Shown here: positions 57,374-64,000 of the stretch, piece after piece
Position numbering within the stretch: the stretch's first letter is position 1
Layout of the letters: each line of letters starts with the position of its first letter
Source of the DNA: Coptis chinensis
Lineage: Eukaryota; Streptophyta; Magnoliopsida; Ranunculales; Ranunculaceae
Assembly: GCA_015680905.1 (NCBI GenBank)
Contig: CM027378.1
Location: 103,003,501-103,067,500 of the forward strand
Reading direction: 5' to 3'
DNA: 64,000 nucleotides
Translations under genes and position numbers: made by a program
Notes under the pieces: generated by a model
What the model was told of the DNA's origin: nothing
Database searches by the model: none
The model's input: the letters and a program-made list of their open reading frames with translations, nothing else

Positions 57374-58330
57374 ATGGAAGAGTCAAGTCGAGAATATAAT
57401 GATGAAGAAGGTTGGTTTCATACTGCTATGAGCGACGACACTTTGCCAATTGAACAACAGGAAAAGCAACAATGTTTGAATTATAATGTTGGTATTCAAG
57501 CTGCAATACAAAAACCAATCGGTCCAACCAATTCAAGGCCAAGTTCATCACAAATCAGGGACCCAAGCAACCATTCAATTACACCCACAGGCCTAAACAG
57601 GCATGTTCCGCCTGCAACATCAAGTTCCACGTCGACCAGTTACTTGCCAATCCATGCACCACCACCTGGGGAACCAACCAATAAATTTTTTTCAGCCTCT
57701 CTTGAGTTACCTAATGTTGATCAGAATGCAACTAACGACGAATGGCTACGTCATTCTATTTTTCGAACTCTGATGGTTTCCAACAGGAGGTTATGCCAAG
57801 TTGTTGTAGATGGAGGTTCTAGCCAAAATTTGGTATCCGCTAAAGTTGTAGAAAAATTGAACCTCAAGACGGAACCACATCCACAACCTCTTTCTATCCG
57901 ATGGCTTACTAAAGGGTATAAATTTTGTGCTGATCGTCGTTGTCTCGTTCCAATTCGCGTTGGCTATTATACGGATGAGATTTGGTGTGTAGTTGTTCCA
58001 ATGGATGTATGTCATATTCTTTTGGGTCGACCTTGGCAGTATGACCGGAAAACATGTCATGATGGGGCGACTAACACACATTCTTTTATGCACAAAGGCA
58101 TAAAGGTTGTTCTCAAACCCTTAAAACCTAAGTCTACTACAGCCTTACCAGTTAAGTCCAAACAGCTTACAGGTACAGAAGCTACATTCAGGATAATTGA
58201 ATCAGTTATAGTTTATACCCTGGGTGGTGTTATGCTCAGCGATGTTTGCATTTTACTTTGTATCTCTCCCTCTCATGGAGGCTTAATATGTTTTCTCGTG
58301 TTTCTATTCACATCGTTTGGTTTAATGTAG
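57374..58330 (+). mobile_element. Ty3/gypsy-derived retropepsin-like fragment (fossil)
   Basis: A 318-residue frame opened by ATG 57374. About residues 1-110 are low-complexity, Pro/Ser/Asn-rich. About residues 125-250 match the protease region between gag and reverse transcriptase of plant Ty3/gypsy elements: CQVVVDGGSSQNLVS, VVEKLNL, HPQPLSIRWL, and VCHILLGRPWQYDR then HDGATNTHSF. The last 60 residues are hydrophobic and unrelated to the family. Reverse transcriptase, RNase H, integrase and LTRs are not seen nearby, so only a small part of an element survives. Confidence 0.75.
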
Positions 58331-59494
58331 GGTTGTATGTTCGCTGAAATATGTACGTTGTTTCATCCTTGTCCTTAATGCACTTTGAAATTAAGTTTTT
58401 GTATTCCTTCGATGATTTGGATCATTAGGGCGTATCAACAAACAACAGATTTCATATACCTTTGCTGCTTTCAGTCTGTAGGCCTAGTGCAATTCCACAG
58501 AGAATGTTTAAGCGTCAAATACCTCTGGAAAGTCCATGTTGTTCTGTTCTGGTAGAGAATTACACAGGTTTTTCCTCAGTGGAGAGCTTGGGATAGATGA
58601 ATTTTTTTGGCTCCGTATTTGGTATGTTAATGCGTTAGGTGTACGTACAATCCAATTTAATCTGATCAGGTGGCGGTTTAAGCTAAACCGTGATACAAAT
58701 TTAGCTCAATATTTCAAGCTCTGTAAGTTGAAAACAAGAAATTCTATATAACACAATCAATTTTCTGATACGCCCAAGTAAAACTATGGCTACAGAGGTC
58801 GAAAGATTATATAATTCCTTATATTAACAGGTACAAAGGTTGGACAGCCAGGATAGTAGATAGGAAGGATAATTGGTCCCGAGTTACTATGTATTTGTTA
58901 TGCAGTGACGAAGCTGAGCTATAGACTTCTGAACTTAAATACATTGGCATCGTGCTTAGTAGGGAAAAAATTCCGATTGGATGCTTCTTGGGACAGGGAG
59001 ACCAGTTACTTCATTTGCAATAGTTGTACATTCTGCTGTGTCCTTCTCTCCTCTCCTTCCACTGCTTTCAAAACCCTTTTCCTCTTACAGGCGGCTGTTT
59101 CTTCTAAATCATTTTCCACTGTTAGCAGTATGCTCACATCATAGGCATCTTTCATTAAGTGTAGGGTAATAAACTGTCAGATCAACTTTTTCTCCTCCAT
59201 TTTCTGCATTCTACTCTTTCCATCAACGTCCAACAGGAAGGACTTGGCAGTCTTCTTGTTCCTCATATATCTCTTGCTTAATTCCTTCGTCCCTCGTCTT
59301 TCACCACGGCACCAGTTTCCATACCTCTCGTCTTCCACTTCCAGTTCACAACATTCTAATAGGTAATTTGGAGTTCTCTTATCAGAGTCGCCAAATCTCC
59401 TCTCAAATGTCTTGTAGATTTTCTTTCTAGCAATGCCTTAATTATTAATTTATGTTTTGGTAAGTAAATCCCTTCAATCAACTATCTTGAAATT
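58331..59494. other. Intergenic or untranslated sequence
   Basis: Moderate GC and transcript-like composition, with frames of 62-79 residues (for example 58905-59144) that match nothing I know. 59160-59460 is CT-rich. The part next to 59495 is probably the 3' UTR of the PORR gene. Confidence 0.4.
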
Positions 59495-60704
59495 CTATGA
59501 CAAAAGAATCGCATTACTTGCATTGAAATCTCTCTTACAACCAAGACCTACAAACTTATCATAGAATCTCAACAAAGGACACTTCTCAATCAAATTTACA
59601 CCGTTATAAGCATCCTTAAGCAACACAGTACTCTTAGCACCTCTATTAGTAATGTAAAAAATCCCATGATTCTTAACCAAACAAAGCAACAACTTAACTG
59701 GCAACTGATACTCAGCATGAAATACATCCAATTGATCAGAAGTCAATCTCTTCTCCATTGTCAAACTAAGTATCTCATGAAGCACTGCCACTGCTCTCTT
59801 TCGTGCTTTCGGATCAGCAGGATCAAATCTCCTTGCACTCAAATAAGGCGAAGGAAATGGCATTTTCTGCCATTTTTGTACTTCTTCTAAATACTTCACA
59901 TTAGGCCTAAAACTAGAAGGGAAATTCATTTCAAATGCAAAAGGACCAGAAAAATTACCATCTTTCGATATCCTAACCTTCTTCTGATCCCCACCATACC
60001 CCGCCGCCACGTCCCCTTGGTGCACCAATGCAGTAGCAGCAGCTAGTTTTTCTAGTTTTTTCTCTAGCAGTGACAGCTAGAGAAGAATCCCAGTTTTCTA
60101 AATTGAGATAAGGAAACCCATTAACATCAATCACACTAAAAAAATCCGGGTACTTCGGAATCAAACATTCCTTGAAGTTTTCCGGCAAACCCAATTCTTT
60201 TTCAATAAACTCAATCTTCTCAAGTGGAATCCTACAATCCATAGACATCATCAAAAGCTTCCTAAGCCTGCTAACTAAAATGGGCTCCATTATTTCTCGA
60301 ACACCGGGCTCTTCATCAGCGATTTTCTTTGCTTTTTCAGTTAATTTCAACACAATGGGGGCATTATTTCCACCACTAACATGAAAAATGGATGGGTATT
60401 TCTCAATAACAGACATGAAATCCCATTTTTTGACAAACCCAACTTCTTTTTCAAGGTCTCTAACGAGAATAGATTGGTGTTTCTGATTAAGAATAATGGA
60501 TTTGAGGCTTAGTATGAGAGATGGTTTCTTTTGGAAGTCCATTACTTTGTCTAGTTCATGGACTCTATGGTACATTTTTTTCTTGGGTCTTGTTCCTGTG
60601 GTTTTGTACATGATTTGGATTGTTGGAAAACCAGGTTTATGAATTGGAGTTGAAGGAGGTGATTGCATAGATTGGAAGAATGGGGTCATTGCTCTGCGAT
60701 TCAT
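59495..60704 (-). CDS. PORR-domain (plant organelle RNA recognition) protein, one apparent frameshift
   Basis: Minus strand from ATG 60704 ([17 protein letters not shown]), an N-terminus fitting an organelle transit peptide. The open frame runs up to a GTG at 60752, but the ATG is preferred. The PORR domain starts near [19 protein letters not shown] and continues with [56 protein letters not shown]. The C-terminal part has [37 protein letters not shown] and [20 protein letters not shown]. Family members (WTF1, RPD1, WTF9 type) bind organellar introns and aid group II splicing. The two halves are in different frames, joined at a run of six T at 60056-60061 (six A in the mRNA), where one base too many breaks [17 protein letters not shown]. 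The remainder is intact, giving about 400 residues, the usual family length. Either an assembly error or a recent null. Confidence 0.88.
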
Positions 60705-60857
60705 GTTTGGGGAAGAGGAAATGAAGAGGGGTTTTGTTTCTGGGTTTACCACAACATTTCTCGACTTTTCAACACATTAAATTAAAAGCATAATAAAATT
60801 AAAATTCAACGGAGAGACATTATTTTTTCCTGTGTGTAAATCTGAACTACATTGTTA

Positions 60858-61224
60858 TTTCTTTGATGATTGGAATTTGGAAATGCTAGTACAACTAATT
60901 GATTGAGGATTAGAAATTAGAACATTTTTATATAATTTTTGCGATATTTATAAATGGGATTTTAACTTTCTTTGGGGTTTGATTTGTGTGAGTATTTAAA
61001 AATGAGCTAATTAGATGTGATTATAGAATTTGATATTTTTGTTGTATTTGAATAATTATGGAAATTTTATTATATATTTTGAAACACAAATATATACATC
61101 CGATATAAAATATAAAAAGTTTCAAAACCGATTTTAACTACTTAGGTTATTTCTTTGATGATTGGAACTACAACTAATTGATTGAGGATTAGAAATCTGA
61201 CTACATTTTTATATAAATTGCGTC
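60858..61224 (+). repeat. Pair of roughly 85-base direct repeats upstream of a MITE
   Basis: gttatttctttgatgattgg followed by 'acaactaattgattgaggattagaaat' occurs at 60858-60945 and 61144-61224. The second copy runs straight into the MITE. Confidence 0.8.
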
Positions 61225-61227
61225 TTA

Positions 61228-61641
61228 GGGCATTTCCAATGGGGGTGTAAACCGTATGGAGTGGAAATTTTACACACCAAATATAAAAAAACTCTCTCCA
61301 ATGGAAGTCTTTATAAGGAATTCCCCCTCGCTATTAGCCCGGCGACACGAATCGACGCCCGAGTGAAATAATTTTTCGGGCGCCACTTGGAGTAACGTCC
61401 ATTTCTAATTCTAAAGTAATTTTTTAACTCGGACGTCACTCCAAGTGACGTCCCAGTTTAAATTAAAGACGTGACGTCCGAGTTTAAAATCTATTTTTTT
61501 TTACACTCTTCCATTGGAGAGTATAGAGTGTGGATATTTATAAGCTATACAATAATATACAATTAGAGATGTAAAATCCTAATGGCACCTACGTGGAGCC
61601 TAGGTGGAGGTGTAATTTTACACCCCCCATTGGAGATGCCC
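61228..61641. mobile_element. Harbinger-type MITE
   Basis: 414 bases with terminal inverted repeats GGGCATTTCCAATGGGGGTG and its complement (CACCCCCCATTGGAGATGCCC), a well-known plant MITE end. The 3-base flanks are TTA and TTC (one mismatch). Inside, 'ggacgtcactccaagtgacgtcc' forms a palindrome near 61430-61462. No coding capacity. Confidence 0.85.
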
Positions 61642-62362
61642 TTCCTTAAGTGAAAATAGTTCAGGTTTTGCTTTTCTTTACTACGACTGTTGGCTCTCTA
61701 GCGTTGTAACAATTTGCAAACCAAACCAGGTAACAGGAGCAACAGGAGAGATCAAGGCGAAAAAAGTGAACGGGCTTGCTTTGAGATGATTAATTGATAA
61801 AACCAGTGGAATTGTGGAAATCAGAGAGAGCAATAACAAACCATGAATAGGGCAGAGATGGCATGCCAGTAGATGTAGAAGAAGAAACCAACTTCTAAGT
61901 CCAACAGTTCACTCATCTCTCCAGTACTCTTGTTTTCCAAGTCAAGTTCATGATAATCATTATTGAAATAACAGGTAATAGCTCAGCTCATAATTAACTT
62001 CAAAATTCATGGACTTCAGACATGTCATTCAATTATCTTTAGAACCACTCTCTTTGCATTATAAGTTGAGATCAGTTCACCAGGTAAAACTAAAGTATGA
62101 TACATTAGTTTTCATAAAATTTGGGTGCTCAAATTTAGTTTTACTTAACTCCATAAAATTTGGTACTCGACTCCATAAAATTTAGTTACTCAATGATTTG
62201 AGTGCTCCTACATTCAATTCCTTCTCCTCCTCCAGTTACTAATATATTCAGGCTCCTATAAGCCAACGTTGAACAAGAGTGCGGCTTACAACTCAGTCAA
62301 ATGTAGGAACCAGAACACCACACGTTTGAATGACATTCGTACACTGCAAAAATCACACGTTC
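61642..62362. other. 3' flank of the RBM39-like gene
   Basis: No coding sequence. The part adjoining 62363 is probably the 3' UTR. Short repeats of 'ccataaaatttrg' occur at 62114-62185. Confidence 0.45.
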
Positions 62363-63903
62363 CTATATGCAGTCCGGAAATTTAGCCTCATAATTCTGAG
62401 GAACCTGTCACAAAAAATGTGGAACTTATAATTAACAGAGTACTCAAGGAATGAAAAAGGTTAAAAAAAAAAAGATGAAGAGTTATAAAATTAGACAACT
62501 GAAAACTAGACACAAGTGTGAGTCACCATGTATGATGCTGTGATCATCTTCCCAGCAAACCACCTCCCATGAAGTGCACGCTGCGCATTCATTGCTGATT
62601 GTGTGTTGTCAAATTGCAAATACACAAAACCAGCACTATGCCTGTCATCACCAATAATGCAAATGAATATAAGCTAAACAACACAGGAGATGGTGATATA
62701 CTTTCCAATGAAGAATTGTCATGTATTGAAAATTGATTTTAATGAGTTGATAACAAACTCAAATTTGCTTTTAACACCTTTTTCCACGTAATCAAGACAG
62801 CCTAAATATTGTTCTAACGCAAATAAAACATCATAATAGAACAATGATCCTTGGTAGAATCTTAATTCCAAGCGGAACAATTACACTTATTTTTGTTAGG
62901 AACTTATCAGTCAAATAGTAAAAAGTATTTGATGACCACAAAGTAAAATAGTAAAAGTACGGCATAAACTATTTTGCTACTTACTTGTCCACATAGATGT
63001 GCTTCACTAAACCAAACTTTGAACACTCCGCTTGAACATCTTCTTTTATATCCAAATCAAAATCTGGTTCAGTCTGCAATACAACATGGCAATAAAAATC
63101 AAAAGACAACCTACCAATTCCTTTATTTTGCTACAGCTATTAGAATTTTCGTAGTTTACACATGAGAAATATTGGAAAATTAACAATCTTGCAAGGGTAA
63201 CTCAACAAACCTCTATACTTGGATCAAACATATCCTTCAGCAACAAACACTCGCTGGGAATACCAATGGGGTCAATAGAAGTTGCAGTTACAGTGGGGAC
63301 ACCAAAGCTAGAACCCGGCAATCCTGTAAGTGTAGGCAAGGTAGTCTGTCCAAGTTGTGGCACAATGGGAATGGTAGAAGGCATGCCAGGAACAGTTGCT
63401 GTTGCTAGAGGAAGGCCCGAGCCATTGAGAACAGGAGTGACCATTGAGCCAGTAATGCTGCCAATACAGAGGAGATCAACCATAAACTTCTTGACTACAC
63501 GTTAAGGACTAAAAGCTTGAGAATAGTAGCTAACCTTGACACAACGCCACTTCTGTCCAACTTTTGCATGAGAATTGCTCTGGAACGGGCATTCAAAGAC
63601 TACAAAGAACAGAGATATAAGAACACGGAATAATAGTCATCTTTTATTTGCTACTTACATAAAGCAAGTTCAAATGAAAATGATTTACCTGTTTCTTATG
63701 AAATTCATAAATCGTAAACATGTTATACTACAAGGCATTCTTAAAATATTGGATTTAATTCTATCAAACAACATTAACTCATTCAAGGAGAATGACTATT
63801 TAGAGGAGCAATTACTTACCATACCACCACCATCATCATCATCAAAATCACCGGCATTCACCCCAATTTCTTGCATTCCGACTTGATCAGAAACTGCAGA
63901 TAC
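62363..63903 (-). CDS. RBM39/CAPER-like splicing factor, last six coding exons (5' part outside the window)
   Basis: Minus-strand exons, all in phase: 63903-63820 (VSAVSDQVGMQEIGVNAGDF, DDDDGGGM), 63599-63535 (SLNARSRAILMQKLDRSGVV), 63457-63211 (SITGSMVTPVLNGSGLPLAT through IPSECLLLKDMFDPSIE), 63073-62985 (TEPDFDLDIKEDVQAECSKF, GLVKHIYVDK), 62641-62527 (HSAGFVYLQFDNTQSAMNAQ, RALHGRWFAGKMITASYM) and 62404-62363 (VPQNYEAKFPDCI, stop TAG). These give the linker and the C-terminal UHM-type RRM (RALHGRWFAGK) of the RBM39/CC1-like family, nuclear U2AF65-related factors that recruit spliceosome components at 3' splice sites. The RS domain and the first two RRMs should lie beyond 64000. All introns are GT..AG. 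No defects seen. Confidence 0.93.
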
Positions 63904-64000
63904 CTGAAAAAGATGGAAGGTGGAGTCAGAGAAAGATATGTAAAATGCAGCTAGATGTGAGGAACATTATTGCATACAACTCGCATCATTTTTGACATTT

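Overview
This window is nuclear DNA of a flowering plant, most likely a eudicot. It is AT-rich. It holds intron-containing genes with plant splice signals, plant-specific families (an Rf-like PPR protein and a PORR-domain protein) and a dense, nested load of plant transposable elements. The species cannot be named from the sequence. There is no prokaryotic, plastid or rRNA content.

The left part (1-16.5 kb) is mostly mobile DNA. It contains the right end of a CACTA transposon (1-4330) sitting in a long Ty3/gypsy-type LTR remnant (4331-5981). A 1.8-kb repeat carrying alcohol-dehydrogenase exon remnants follows (6.7-8.5 kb). A 5'-truncated, inactivated LINE flanked by a target-site duplication lies at 11.2-15.0 kb, and a stretch of Helitron-type minisatellite at 15.5-16.2 kb.

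The middle (16.6-33 kb) opens with an intact P-class, restorer-like PPR gene (16613-18856). It is followed by decayed gene pieces: a second PPR fragment, a clathrin heavy chain fragment, a scrap resembling a HAD phosphatase, a lectin-receptor-kinase-like fragment, and two RNase H-like fragments, one of them split by a Harbinger-type MITE.

From 33 to 45 kb there is a non-autonomous CACTA element, an inverted-repeat element split by a hAT element, the 3' exons of a FAR1/MULE-derived gene (minus strand), a decayed RPA70-like gene with a solo LTR in one intron (plus strand), and an open reading frame with a dsRBD-like N-terminus and a coiled coil.

From 46.5 to 57.1 kb comes a 3.5-kb solo LTR with a perfect 5-bp duplication, a second copy of the ADH-bearing repeat (split by a hAT element with an 8-bp duplication), and a Helitron of about 4.3 kb with canonical ends and several internal tandem arrays. 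At 57.4 kb a retropepsin-like reading frame is a small Ty3/gypsy-derived remnant.

The right end is ordinary genic DNA: a PORR organelle RNA-binding protein gene with one apparent frameshift (minus strand), a MITE, and the last six coding exons of an RBM39/CAPER-like splicing factor (minus strand) that runs off the window. The genes form no operon or pathway. The common thread is RNA and nucleic-acid handling (PPR, PORR, RBM39-like, RPA-like, dsRBD-like), but only the PPR, RBM39-like and probably the PORR gene look like working host genes.
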